This document shows, piece by piece, positions 9,179 to 19,145 of a DNA stretch of 64,000 bases. Source of the stretch: a cyanobacterium endosymbiont of Epithemia clementina EcSB (GTDB taxonomy: Bacteria > Cyanobacteriota > Cyanobacteriia > Cyanobacteriales > Microcystaceae); NCBI RefSeq assembly GCF_029919255.1, contig NZ_CP123991.1, forward strand, positions 799,110 to 863,109, in the 5' to 3' direction. The notes under the pieces were generated by a model. That model saw only the letters and a program-made list of their open reading frames with translations. It was not told the origin of the DNA and searched no databases. Every line of letters begins with the position of its first letter. Within the stretch, counting starts at the first letter, position 1. Position numbers and translations under genes: made by a program.

Positions 9179-9924
9179 TTATGTTTTATATTTATAATAT
9201 AAACAAAAGTATCTGAGATTTTCAAAGTAATCCCGTCTTCCTTGTTGCCAAACTTTTTTACACATTTTTTATCTAACGAATTATTTCAGTACATATTCAT
9301 ATCTCTTTATTAGTCAGTCTTAATTTTAATTGATTGATTAACTTGTTAAAAACAATTAAATTTTAAAAATTTGTTTCTTTGTCTTTACTTCAATTTTTTT
9401 TGATTTTTTAACTATATATTGTATATATTGACTGTAAGCATAATTTCTTTTTATAGCAAACGCACTATTTTCGAGCGTTTATACCTAAGATACTTTCAAA
9501 AGTAAATACCATCTTCTTACTTCTACATAATTTTTACTTTGTCTAGATACTTATTTTTTAGTTTAAATGAACTAACATGCAGAGCCAAATAAGATTTTAT
9601 AGGTATTCTTTTTATCTAGATTGTTTCCCTCATATCATTAGTAGGTTTTTACAGGTATATTTAATACTACTACCTTTTTGTTTACGAGACGATTTTTATT
9701 GTGTATACCGCAAATTGCATTGATGTTTGACTAAATGCTTAGACCTATTTAAGTTTAATATGAGTTAAACAAAAATTTATGGGAAGAAAGAGAGGCAGCA
9801 GCCCTGTGCTAAAAACAGCATTTATTGAGACCTGGTGCTATGAATATAAAAGATTATATCTAGCTTACTGAAGTCTTTTTTTAGATATAACAGTTTTTAT
9901 TTGAATCAATTAAAGTAAGAAAAC

Positions 9925-10195
9925 AAAAAGAGTAAAGCCGTTAATGACTCACTAAAATATATCTTTCAAATTAAATATTTAAAAAATCAAAATATTTTAA
10001 ACTGTTTTGTTTACCTTTTTGCTCGACTGATTGCTTATATCTATTTAACGAAAAAATCTTTTCTCTGTTTAGAGTTAAAAACAACAATAGCAGTCTTGAT
10101 TATCAATGGTTATTATTTTCGATAATCGTTAACTTTGTCGTATCTTGACTAAGATGTTGAAAATAACAACTGCGTTTTTAAATCTCGTTAAACTC
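9925..10195 (-). repeat. dispersed ~300-bp repeat, copy B
   Basis: Read on the minus strand it matches the copy at 45505-45800: a GAGATTTAAAAAC start, then TTGTTATTTTCAA and TAATCAAGAC. It also shares ATAAGCAATCAGTCGAG and AAAGGTAAACAAAA with the copies at 1440-1740 and 61764-61920. The translation shows broken similarity (VVIFNI, DNQD, ISNQSSKKVNK). Identity unknown. Confidence 0.6.
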
Positions 10196-10199
10196 ATGT

Positions 10200-11044
10200 T
10201 TGATTGATGGGATTATTGGATGTTCTGCAAAGTTGTGAGAAAAATATGTTTAAATTACCTAGATAAATCAGGCTTATATTTCTGGTAAGCCGTCATTTAT
10301 AGTTGGCTTATTCCCCAGAATTGAAACAAATAGTAAAAAATCGAAAAAAATGAATAAGTCGGTGAATTATCCATAACTATACAAGCCCCTAGTCAGATTT
10401 ATTGTCTTAGTACTTCTGTAACAGAAGTTAGATAAGTTTCTTTATTTATCTATTTAAAAAAAAGAAAAGTAATCTAAAAACTAAATATAAATAATGTTCT
10501 AATAAACGTAATATATCAACAATAATTAGAATATTTTCTATAAGGATTTTCCTTTAATTACAATGTTGAAGTGATTATTTATAGTCATATAAAGTTTATA
10601 TTTATCAATGTAAACTAGGCTTTAAAATACAAATAATTTAAATATCTTATTTTTCTATTACTAAAATTAGAACAATAAATACTATTTTTTGTGTAAGTTA
10701 GTACTTAGTTATTATCGGCTAATATTGCTATATTTTGTCTAGTACTTGTTTTATTCCATTAAGTCGTTATGCCCCAATTATAAGAAGTTTTACTCGGCTA
10801 TAAGAAGAAAGTAGTTTTATATTTTTTATTGCTTACTAATGCATGCATAAATATACGATCAACAAGACTATAACTGACTTTAAAACACTGAGCCCAAAAT
10901 AATTTTTACCTGTTTAGATAATAACTTCTGAATGACGTACCTTAATTGTTCTTTTACTTTTTCATAAGTATATTAGTCTATATACTCTGATGTTTTAGAT
11001 GATTGAGTTATTAAAGTTTTGCTTTAGTATAATTGTAGTTTATT
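10200..11044. other. AT-rich desert
   Basis: No gene, RNA or repeat could be supported. Stops are frequent in all frames. Confidence 0.4.
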
Positions 11045-12445
11045 TTACTCTATATCCCAATTCTGCTTAAACATAAAAACATTATCTTGTTCATGAATAG
11101 AAATAAACTTTCTATTTTTTCTTATTTTTTTGACTAAATCAATAACAGTTTTTCTGGATTTTGGCCAACTCGGATGACGAACATTGAGCATAATATAGTC
11201 AAAATTATTAATGTCAATAGATTCCGCATCTCTAATCCCTAATTTCACTACAGGACGATGGGTTAAATGGGGAGCAATTTGAGGGGAGGTTAAAACTCTC
11301 ACCTTAGGAGGGACTAACTCTACTCCTTGTCTCATCGCAAATAATGTGTCTAATTGTTCTAAGTATTTTGAGCCAAAATAACTATATTTAGCTAATACTA
11401 AAAAAGTAATTAAAGACCAACAGATTATTATTTTATGATATTTTATTATTTTTTTTCTAGTTGCTAATGTATAAATATTTGACAATAATAAAAAAGGTAT
11501 AATGGGCAAGGAATATTGATGAACTAAATCTTTTTGTGGTTGATAATCAGTTAGTAAATTTAATCCTAACTGAGGAATAGCTGCAACCATTGGAGTTAAA
11601 TGACTGAAAGATAATCCCCAAATTACCGGACAAACTAATAGGATTAAATATTCAAGATTAGCCAAAGTGAATATTTTATTTAAAAAAATACCAGGATTTA
11701 AAAAAAAGTTTTTTAAAATTTCTCCGACAGAATCTCCTAAAAATGAATAACGTCCTAATGCGGCAACTTTCTCTCCACTAAACTGAGGAATAATGACTTG
11801 AGTTGTGATTAAAAACCAGAAAACCCCTAATCCTAATGCCGTGCTACCACAAAGACGTTTTCTTTCAAAGAACAATAACCATAGTCCCATAGCCGCAACG
11901 GTTAAGGACAGTACAGCTTTACAACTCAAAATAATAATAATTGCCGATAAAAATCTATAAAAATTATTATTTTTTGCCGCTAAAATTGCCCAAAATAAAA
12001 TAGGTAAAGCTATGACTTCTGAATGGAAATCAAATATGTTGAGATTAAACACTAAAGGATAAAGTAAATAAACTGCTGACATAGTTAAAGCCAAATTTTT
12101 TTGTAGTCCTGCTTTTTGTGCTAGTCTATAAACGGGTACTGCACCGAAACTAAGAGCGACCGCTTGTATAGCAAATAACCAATGTACATTAGGATAAATT
12201 ACATAAAATAATGCCAAAGGGTAAAGAATAAAAGCGGCATGATCTCCTAAAATGTGATTATCGACAAAAGAAACTATTGGCGTGTTTCCTTGACTAATCA
12301 AAAAAATTGCTTGATCAAACCAACCCAGATCTAACGCATTCGATTGAAATAAAAAATGACGTAAACTTGCGCAGAAGAAGAGTATAACGGTACTCATACC
12401 AGTAATAATCCAAAGCCAGAAAAGATTACTATCTTTCTCTTTCAT
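11045..12445 (-). CDS. DUF2079 polytopic membrane protein
   Basis: A 466-residue inner-membrane protein with roughly ten hydrophobic segments. After the first membrane segment comes the typical DUF2079 block (SNALDLGWFDQAIFLISQG, then SFVDNHILGDHAAFILYPLA). Acidic residues placed at the outer side of the first two loops recall GT-C glycosyltransferases such as family 39, and the soluble C-terminal 90 residues are predicted to be outside the membrane. No substrate is known. The gene stands alone between decayed regions. The start ATG at 12445 gives a short charged N-terminus ahead of the first segment. Confidence 0.8.
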   Translation of the reverse strand: MKEKDSNLFWLWIITGMSTVILFFCASLRHFLFQSNALDLGWFDQAIFLISQGNTPIVSFVDNHILGDHAAFILYPLALFYVIYPNVHWLFAIQAVALSFGAVPVYRLAQKAGLQKNLALTMSAVYLLYPLVFNLNIFDFHSEVIALPILFWAILAAKNNNFYRFLSAIIIILSCKAVLSLTVAAMGLWLLFFERKRLCGSTALGLGVFWFLITTQVIIPQFSGEKVAALGRYSFLGDSVGEILKNFFLNPGIFLNKIFTLANLEYLILLVCPVIWGLSFSHLTPMVAAIPQLGLNLLTDYQPQKDLVHQYSLPIIPFLLLSNIYTLATRKKIIKYHKIIICWSLITFLVLAKYSYFGSKYLEQLDTLFAMRQGVELVPPKVRVLTSPQIAPHLTHRPVVKLGIRDAESIDINNFDYIMLNVRHPSWPKSRKTVIDLVKKIRKNRKFISIHEQDNVFMFKQNWDIE

Positions 12446-13247
12446 AAGTCAACTATAACCAAAATAAAAATGCTATTACAGCCTAACTATTTTAGTAAAA
12501 AATACAAAAAAGTTAAATAAAATTAAGTGATAGGGGGATATAGAAACTTTTAGTTGTAGCGGCCGACGGAAAACTACGAAAGAGTACTCTGTAGACATAA
12601 TCTAAATTTACAGTGACTTTTTGGTCAGCATTGTATATATTTAATTACTTTTTTGTTCCCTTGACTACTGAAGACATCCCTAATTTATCTCAAATTAGTG
12701 ACAGTGGATAACTAATATGACATAAATTTTAGAGATAACAACTGAGACTCGACTGAATGAGATGATAACCCGGTCAGCAGAAAATAACGGGTTAGAAGTA
12801 ATAGTAATTAGGTAAGATTAAAATGTGTAAAATAGGAAATTAGTTGAAAAAAAGTAATCACTAGATACTAGCATCCATAAAAATTATGTTAATAGAATTA
12901 TAAGAGCAATAGTCAAAGAAAAATGGATGCAAGGAAAAAACAAATTAAAATAAGTAAAAAACGAATTGAAATGACGTTTTACTTCGATTTTTATACTCAT
13001 TAATGAGAATAAAACTTATGGTAAATTGCAAGCATATTTGATCCTTTATTAGGAACATCTCGTTAGTTATATTTAGAAACTGTGACTCCCTACGCCATAA
13101 AGATGCCATAAAAAAATATAATCAATCTATTAATAAATGATCCAACTTTATTGGGGCAAAAATATTAGACCTAAAATGAAAATCTTTTTTTTGAACAAAG
13201 AAGACTAAATATTCCAAAATGTAATATTGTTGACAATTATCGATTAT
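12446..13247. other. spacer with possible gene remains
   Basis: Short protein-like pieces occur (for example TTEDIPNLSQISDSG on the plus strand near 12665-12710) but no family match could be made. A weak hairpin lies at 12766-12794. Confidence 0.3.
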
Positions 13248-14528
13248 CTATGCGACCCAAAGATGTTGAGCGAAACGAATTGAAAAACTGACTAATAAAA
13301 CAGTACAGAACCCGATCATAGCATATCCCCAACGGGGATAATTTGAGAATAACACTCCTAACCCTAGGCTTAGAGAAACAATCCCATAAGCCAAACGACT
13401 CAAAGAGATGGTACCACCAGATGCTAACAACAATCCCAAGGCCGAAAACCCATAAGCAACTACAACAAAACTGAGCTGATTGCGTAAGTGCCATAGTAAA
13501 TAAATTCCACCTAAAACGGATATTGTATTGAGCAAAGGATCACCAACTAATAACCATAATAGAAACAGTAATCCACAACAACTATAATCGAAACGAGTTG
13601 CTCCTAGACAATCGCGATAATGCCATAAGCTATAAGCAATCGCACTCATTAGTAATAATAAAAAAGGATGCAATAGATCCCATAAATTCTCATAACGCCA
13701 CTGATTTCTTCCTGTGGTAATTTCAACCAACATAGTCCCCCATCCTTGCCAATCAATACCATGACCACGGTTCCATTGGGTATGCTGAACTGTGATAAAT
13801 GCCAAAGGATCATTAAACTGTATCCAGCAATAGCTACTATACAGTAAAATTCCTAACGCACTACCAAAACTTGTTAGATAAGCCGTAATGGGGACGCGTT
13901 TGTACCATGCTGTGAGGAAAAAGGCGGGAATTAAAGCTAATCCTGTAATGCGGGTTGCAGTTGCCAACATGCCCCACGCTGCAGCTTGTAGGTAAGACTG
14001 GCGATCAAAAGCCCACAAAGAAGCGGTGCTTAAAAACAGAAATAGTCCTTCAGTATAGACAACTGCAGTAAATAATGAAAGGGGACACCAAGCTAAAATA
14101 GTCGTTGTCCACTGTGCGGTCTTAATGCCATTTGTCCGTTCTACCCAATGAAAAACAATAAATAATGTTCCTAAAAAGGCTAAATTATTAATCAATGTTC
14201 CCGCCACTTCTGCTGATAATCCTAAACCCATTACAATCCTGATGGTTAAGGGGAAAAAAGGAAAAAAAGCTACGTTAGCTCCCGGTATAGTTCCGATACC
14301 GTCATAATTGGCTGTAGCAATTTTTTGATAGAAATTACTATCCCAGGCAGAAAACACCTCCCAACCCCATTCCGTCTTAATTCCACCTGAAGGGGCTTCA
14401 AGTAACGGGGCAATCCCTAACATTCCTACAAGAATTAATCCCCGACTCAATAGCCAAATTCCGATAATAAACCATAAGGGTTGCCAGAAAAATTGTCCTA
14501 ACTGCTGAGCACTGACTCTTAACTTCAT
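13248..14528 (-). CDS. PIG-V-like GT-C mannosyltransferase-family membrane protein
   Basis: A 426-residue protein with about ten membrane segments. The N-terminal loop contains AWDSNFYQKIATANYDG followed by NVAFFPFFPLTIR, the pattern of the PIG-V (GPI mannosyltransferase 2-like) family, where the WD and the FFP motifs are conserved. In bacteria such proteins are thought to move sugars from a lipid-linked donor at the outer membrane face; the acceptor here is unknown. It follows an 81-codon gene with only 7 bases between them, so the two are probably cotranscribed. Confidence 0.75.
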   Translation of the reverse strand: MKLRVSAQQLGQFFWQPLWFIIGIWLLSRGLILVGMLGIAPLLEAPSGGIKTEWGWEVFSAWDSNFYQKIATANYDGIGTIPGANVAFFPFFPLTIRIVMGLGLSAEVAGTLINNLAFLGTLFIVFHWVERTNGIKTAQWTTTILAWCPLSLFTAVVYTEGLFLFLSTASLWAFDRQSYLQAAAWGMLATATRITGLALIPAFFLTAWYKRVPITAYLTSFGSALGILLYSSYCWIQFNDPLAFITVQHTQWNRGHGIDWQGWGTMLVEITTGRNQWRYENLWDLLHPFLLLLMSAIAYSLWHYRDCLGATRFDYSCCGLLFLLWLLVGDPLLNTISVLGGIYLLWHLRNQLSFVVVAYGFSALGLLLASGGTISLSRLAYGIVSLSLGLGVLFSNYPRWGYAMIGFCTVLLVSFSIRFAQHLWVA

Positions 14529-14535
14529 CTTTGTC

Positions 14536-14781
14536 TTAATTGGAGACTCCTAGGAGAGTTACTAAATCAATGTGACTCTGAAACCGCGCAATTTTTCCTT
14601 TACAAATAGTGAGAACGTGAACCCATTTGTTTTGAAGAAATTTAGCCTTAAGCTGTTGTTCTAAAGTCAGTCGATGCCGTCTAATCCACTCAGTTAATAA
14701 AAGACTTAGCAAACTGTAATCTCCTTCTTCTGTGACTTTGCAGAGTTGTTTGACGATTACTAAGTTTTTTGATTCATCCAT
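14536..14781 (-). CDS. small protein, possibly a shortened SnoaL/NTF2-like domain
   Basis: An 81-residue protein without membrane segment or signal. Its C-terminal 25 residues (ICKGKIARFQSHIDLVTLLG) resemble the final strand of SnoaL-like NTF2 folds, which usually read rDGKIxExxxhxDxxxLLxQLG. Those proteins are normally about 120-140 residues, so if the match is right this is an internally deleted or eroded version. It precedes the PIG-V-like gene with a 7-base gap. Real coding is likely because of the tight spacing; function is unknown. Confidence 0.5.
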   Translation of the reverse strand: MDESKNLVIVKQLCKVTEEGDYSLLSLLLTEWIRRHRLTLEQQLKAKFLQNKWVHVLTICKGKIARFQSHIDLVTLLGVSN

Positions 14782-15353
14782 GATCTTTACTCATGATCTT
14801 TACTACTTCACCGTCTTTCAATTTTAGATTGATTTAGAACTTCTGAGATACAATCAGTGATTTTATTTGAGTTTTAAAGAAATCTTAAAGATGGTCTTTA
14901 AAAAGGGTAAGCCTTAAGAACAATTATTTCTACCAGAAAGTAGATTATCCAAAATTAACCCATATTTTTTTAACTTATATCAATTTTAACTTGTAATTTC
15001 TTGGCGTGAATTGTACCATGAGAACATAGTGAGTGCCTAACATTTTACCTATAACCAAGGAATCCTTTAATTTACAGTCTTATATTGGGGCAGTTTACTA
15101 AAATAAATTACTAGTTTAGGTCAAATTACTAGTTTAGGTTAAAATTTATAGACAAATATTAAGGTATAGATTGTCGGAATCAAGTTTGAGTTGTTTGAGG
15201 ACAACACTATTTTCATCAATCCCTTCAGCTTTATGCAAAAATGGAGTACGGAAAAACTGAGTCTAGGTTATGACCATTATTTGGAATCACTTCTATCTTT
15301 TTACTAAATAAAATAATTGAAACAGTCATAGGATAATCCTCCCTCATCGGGTC
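14782..15353. other. spacer between the small ORF and the dead pstS-like gene
   Basis: A 17-bp sequence AAATTACTAGTTTAGGT is repeated in tandem at 15105-15121 and 15123-15139. The minus strand around 15150-15240 gives a protein-like piece (GIDENSVVLKQLKLDSDNLY) that I could not assign. No intact gene. Confidence 0.45.
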
Positions 15354-16367
15354 TCATTCAAATCTAGCTTGTTTGCGTAACAACTCGCCAATGGTCATAT
15401 CTGTTTGAGGTTTTCTATTAAGGACTGTTCCGACTTTAAATTTTTGAAATTGAACTTTTGTAAAATGATAACCTTCTTCTGGTAAAGAAATATAACCTAC
15501 TCCAGTCCCCAATTCTGGGACTTGTTCGAGTTGAATTTTGATAAATTCTTCCAAAGTCCGATTCTCTTGTACGTTTTTAGCATTCACATAAACACATAAA
15601 AACCGCGATAAGGGCTGACATTCGTTCTTCTTCACAATTTCAGTTGAAGGAAAGACCCCGCTTTCGCCATTATCAATGGCAATCGCCTTTAGTTTATCTT
15701 AGTTCTATTGATAATTTAAGAGTAGCTAAAGTAACCCTAAGTATTAGGTCTTGAGTAACCCTAATTAATAATGCTTCATCATCCTTGCTAAAAATATAAT
15801 CTGAGCAACTTTCTGTTGCTTAACCCATGATTGCTTCGGTGAAATAATTATTAGGTTGCTGAGCTTTTATCTGGACTATCAAGAGTTAAAGAACGATCAG
15901 GATAAGATAAATTAATTTGATTTTAGATAAATACCTTATTTTGAACTTTAAGCTCCTATATTTGTGCTAACTAACACTTTCAGGATATATATCCAAGTAT
16001 TTTAAAGCTTGGCTACGACTGTGATCGCATCAAAAGCAATAGGAAGCTCAATGTAACGAACTGTATTGTCATTACAAAACTTCATTTCTGCAGAAGAAAT
16101 GGGACGAGAGATTGCGTTGATGTCTGTTTTCCCTGTACAAGATTTTCTGAGTCCTCCCTTTGCCCCTGAAAAATTATTTTCTATGGTCAGATCTTTAACT
16201 TGCTTATGGACAGGTTATTTTTGATGGGTTTTTAACCCTACTTCAGTAATCGGAAAGACAGCACTTGAGGCATCTATGTTGATGGATTGAACATCATTAG
16301 AAATCACTTAAACTACAAGCTGGCATAACTGCTATAACTGCGATTACAATCGTTTCCTTCGTAACAT
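15354..16367 (-). pseudogene. dead second phosphate-binding protein (PstS/SphX-like)
   Basis: Translating the minus strand in pieces recovers nearly a whole PstS-family lipoprotein. It has an ATG at 16367 followed, after a frame change, by a hydrophobic run ending in the lipobox MPACSL. Then come DASSAVFPITE, a GGLRKSCTGKTDINAISRPI block near 16080-16165, ELPIAFDAITVV, YFTEAIMG followed by a stop, DYIFSKDDEALL, and finally GESGVFPSTE ... QPLSRFLCVYVN ... VGYISLPEEGY. At least three stops and two frameshifts break it. The last 93-115 codons are still open and could look like a small gene. It faces away from the intact pst operon across a 361-base shared upstream region. Confidence 0.85.
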
Positions 16368-16728
16368 CTAAAGAATCTTAGTTATTAAAAACTATAAATT
16401 TTATAGATTATCTTGCAATTTGTTTTCTATCAAAAATACAGTGACTATATGTACATTATTTTGTTATGTTTTTCAAACTATTTTTAGTAATCTTTTAAAT
16501 TAAACTTAATTAAGAATTCAAGTTTTACCTAACAAAATCACACTACGATCTTAAAAGTTAAGAGCTAAGTTAAAAATAAACAAATAGTGAAGATTTATCT
16601 ATTTTCCTCAGACAGTTTATTAAACCTAGACTAAGAACTGTATTTCTTAACCTATTGTTTACCCAAATTCGTTACCTTCTGTGTGAATGTTCATTGTGTA
16701 AGTAACTCAATTTACAAAATACCTAAAT
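16368..16728. other. upstream region shared by dead and live pstS genes
   Basis: Holds the Pho-box-like site listed separately. The rest is AT-rich with several TTAA-containing half-sites (for example CTTAAAAGTTAAG near 16550), which could be further SphR contacts. Confidence 0.5.
16646..16664 (+). promoter_or_regulatory. Pho-box-like site upstream of pstS
   Basis: CTTAACCT, three bases, GTTTACCC: two 8-bp direct repeats on an 11-bp period, as described for cyanobacterial SphR (PhoB) boxes. A weaker third repeat may follow at 16668-16675. It lies about 65 bases before the pstS start, suggesting induction of the pst operon on phosphate limitation. Confidence 0.6.
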
Positions 16729-17889
16729 ATGTTAAACTTTTTCAAACTCGAACAACGTCCTTTTCGTTTAATATCTTCTCTATCAATGTTGGCATTAATA
16801 GTAAGTTTAGGAGCTTGTAGTAGTAAGACTTATGATGATGGCTCTATCGAGGGAACGGCTACTAACATAAATAAACCTCCATTAGAAGGTAGGGTCACTC
16901 TGACCGGTGCAGGGGCATCTTTTCCCGCACCTCTCTATCAAAACTGGTTTGTTCAACTCAAGAGCAAAATTCCTGATCTTCAAGTTAACTATCAGTCTAT
17001 AGGTAGTGGCGCAGGGGTAGAACAATTTACCACCGGAACGGTAGACTTTGGTGCTAGTGATGTAGCGATGAAAGATGAAGAAATTGCCAAAGTTTCTAGA
17101 GGGGTGATATTGCTCCCTATGACCGCCGGGAGTGTTGTAGTGGCTTACAATCTTCCTGGGGTCATAGGACTAAAATTGTCTCGGGAAGCCTATGTAGGAA
17201 TCATGCAAGGCAGTATTACTAACTGGAGTGACCCCAAAATTGTTGAGGCTAACCCTGATTTAACCTTACCTAGTCAACCAATTACCGTCGTTCACCGTTC
17301 TGATGGAAGTGGAACCACTGAAGTCTTTACCAAGCATTTAAGTGCGATTAGTTCAGAGTGGGAAACTACGATCGGCCAAGGAAAAAGTGTGGAATGGCCT
17401 ACCACTAAAGGAAAATTCATCGGTAGCAAAGGAAATGAAGGGGTAACTGCCACTGTTCAACACATTGAAGGAGCCATCGGCTATATTGAGTACGGCTATG
17501 CGAAGAATAATGGTTTAACTATGGCAGCCTTAGAAAACTTATCAGGAAACTATATAGAGCCCAGTGACGAGTCAGCCGAACATACTTTAGACGCGGTTAC
17601 TCTTCCTGAAGATCTACGAGTCTTTATTACCGACCCTGAAGGAGATCAATCCTATCCTATTGTGACTTACACTTGGATGTTGGCTTACAAGCAATATGAC
17701 GATCCCCAAAAAGCTATCGCCATGGAAGCTATGATTGAACATGCGTTAAACTATGGACAAGAAACCAGTAAAGAACTCGGTTATGTTGCATTGCCTCCTA
17801 GTGTCAAAAAGAAAGTAGCCGCGGCTGCTGATGTAATTAGCCCAGACTACACTATTGAGCTCAAACAAACAGACGATTTTCTAAATTGA
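16729..17889 (+). CDS. pstS: phosphate ABC transporter substrate-binding lipoprotein PstS
   Basis: A 386-residue periplasmic phosphate-binding protein. A signal peptide ends in the lipobox SLGAC (Cys30), so it is lipid-anchored. Family blocks are GAGASFPAPLYQNWF, SIGSGAGVEQF, VDFGASDVAM and HRSDGSGTTEVFTKHL, the last two supplying phosphate contacts, and near the end VTYTWMLAYKQYDDPQKA. First gene of an operon with pstC, pstA and two pstB genes; a Pho-box-like site precedes it. A dead paralogue lies back to back, so this is now the only intact phosphate-binding protein in the window. Confidence 0.95.
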   Translation: MLNFFKLEQRPFRLISSLSMLALIVSLGACSSKTYDDGSIEGTATNINKPPLEGRVTLTGAGASFPAPLYQNWFVQLKSKIPDLQVNYQSIGSGAGVEQFTTGTVDFGASDVAMKDEEIAKVSRGVILLPMTAGSVVVAYNLPGVIGLKLSREAYVGIMQGSITNWSDPKIVEANPDLTLPSQPITVVHRSDGSGTTEVFTKHLSAISSEWETTIGQGKSVEWPTTKGKFIGSKGNEGVTATVQHIEGAIGYIEYGYAKNNGLTMAALENLSGNYIEPSDESAEHTLDAVTLPEDLRVFITDPEGDQSYPIVTYTWMLAYKQYDDPQKAIAMEAMIEHALNYGQETSKELGYVALPPSVKKKVAAAADVISPDYTIELKQTDDFLN

Positions 17890-18114
17890 TGTTCTACATT
17901 GACTAGATGAAATCACTTATAGATTTTTCCTAGTCCTTTCTAAAAAACTAGATAACCTGAGTTCAGAGTTCAGGGATATTCCGGCGCAAGGATTCGGAAT
18001 AGGTACTTTTGATTGCTACGAGTTTTCCGTGAACTTGGCTTATGCCGAACTCAGATGAACAAATTATCGAGTCAAACTGTTATTTTTTACTTTCGACTTG
18101 GTTATTCATTAATT

Positions 18115-19083
18115 ATGATTGCACCTACCGCTTCTAAGTTTAAACAAACTGGAGTTGGCGTTCGCTCTGTTTTGGAGAAAACCTTCAATACTGGTTTTAT
18201 TTGGCTAACCTTAGCCTTTGCCGTCAGTATTGGGTTAATTTTATTGGCTATTGCCATTGTGATCATTATGCGAGCCTGGCCAGCAATTCAAACCTACGGG
18301 GTTGGCTTTATTACCAACAGTGCTTGGAATCCTGTAGTAGGAAAGGAAAAATTCGGGGCGTTACCGGTTATTTACGGAACTCTGGTGAGTTCCTTCATTT
18401 CCCTATTCATTGCCGTTCCCTTAGGGATAGGAACGGCACTGTTTTTAAGTGAGAATTTTATCCCTCTTAAATTCCGTACACCCTTAGTACTCATGGTGGA
18501 ATTGTTAGCGGCCATTCCTAGTGTGGTGTATGGGCTATGGGGTATTTTTGTCTTAATTCCTATTATCAACCCTATTAGTTCCTGGTTACATAACAACCTT
18601 GGCTGGGTACCCTTTTTTGCGACCCCTCCTGCTGGACCTGGAATGCTACCTGCGGGAATTGTCCTTTCTATTATGATTCTGCCTATCATAACGGCAGTTT
18701 CCCGTGATTCCTTAGCTTCTTTGCCCCCTGAATTACGCCAAGCTTCTTTAGGCTTGGGAGCAACTCGCTGGGAAACGATTTTTCGTGTGTTGATCCCATC
18801 AGCTATTTCGGGAATAGTTGGGGGAGTTATGTTAGCTCTTGGTCGTGCAATGGGGGAAACTATGGCGGTTACAATGATTATCGGAAATGCTAACAAAATT
18901 AGTATTTCTCTGCTCGAACCAGCAAACACTATCTCTTCTCTTTTAGCCAACCAATTTGCCGAAGCATCAGGAATGCAGATTTCTGCCCTGATGTATGCTG
19001 CCTTGGTCTTAATGGTGTTGACTCTAATTGTTAATATTGCAGCCGATTGCATTGTAACTCAAGTGCGAGCTAAGTATCAGTAA
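18115..19083 (+). CDS. pstC: phosphate ABC transporter permease PstC
   Basis: A 322-residue permease with six membrane segments; the EAA-type cytoplasmic loop is seen as ELRQASLGLGATRWETIFRVLIPSAISGI. It pairs with PstA to form the channel. The open frame extends upstream to a TTG at 18013, but those 34 residues look unlike the family, and the ATG at 18115 (MIAPTASKFKQTG) gives the normal N-terminus. It lies 225 bases after pstS; the gap contains no terminator that I can see, so it is probably in the same transcript. A long antisense frame over this gene is a shadow. Confidence 0.93.
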   Translation: MIAPTASKFKQTGVGVRSVLEKTFNTGFIWLTLAFAVSIGLILLAIAIVIIMRAWPAIQTYGVGFITNSAWNPVVGKEKFGALPVIYGTLVSSFISLFIAVPLGIGTALFLSENFIPLKFRTPLVLMVELLAAIPSVVYGLWGIFVLIPIINPISSWLHNNLGWVPFFATPPAGPGMLPAGIVLSIMILPIITAVSRDSLASLPPELRQASLGLGATRWETIFRVLIPSAISGIVGGVMLALGRAMGETMAVTMIIGNANKISISLLEPANTISSLLANQFAEASGMQISALMYAALVLMVLTLIVNIAADCIVTQVRAKYQ

Positions 19084-19145
19084 AAGACGAATGGCAAAAA
19101 TTAGGCTTTCTCTCCCTTCTCTCTACCGCTTTACTCTTTAAAAAA

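Larger units (their letters stand above)
8690..9700 (-). mobile_element. IS630-family transposase relic, copy B
   Basis: The complement of 8835-8879 encodes YSPELKSAERLWTLV, the hallmark block just before the catalytic Glu region of IS630-type DDE transposases. It is followed by YFQKIDEIEEFLPN and, at 8738-8715, the C-terminal IENLTYYH block. Upstream, fragments such as RINKGQQWLV match the second Asp region. Stops and frame changes are numerous, so the gene is dead. The N-terminal end near 9700 is estimated from family length. Copies A (0.8-1.4 kb) and C (48.6-49.5 kb) are diverged relatives. Confidence 0.7.

Noticed and set aside
15354-15635. 93-codon minus-strand frame as an independent small gene
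   Set aside because: It is the open 3' end of the dead PstS-like gene; the same protein continues upstream of its first ATG and across several stops.
18372-19052. 226-codon open frame on the minus strand
   Set aside because: Exactly antisense to pstC; its composition (Thr/Ile/Arg/Pro runs) is that of a shadow frame and pstC is certain.
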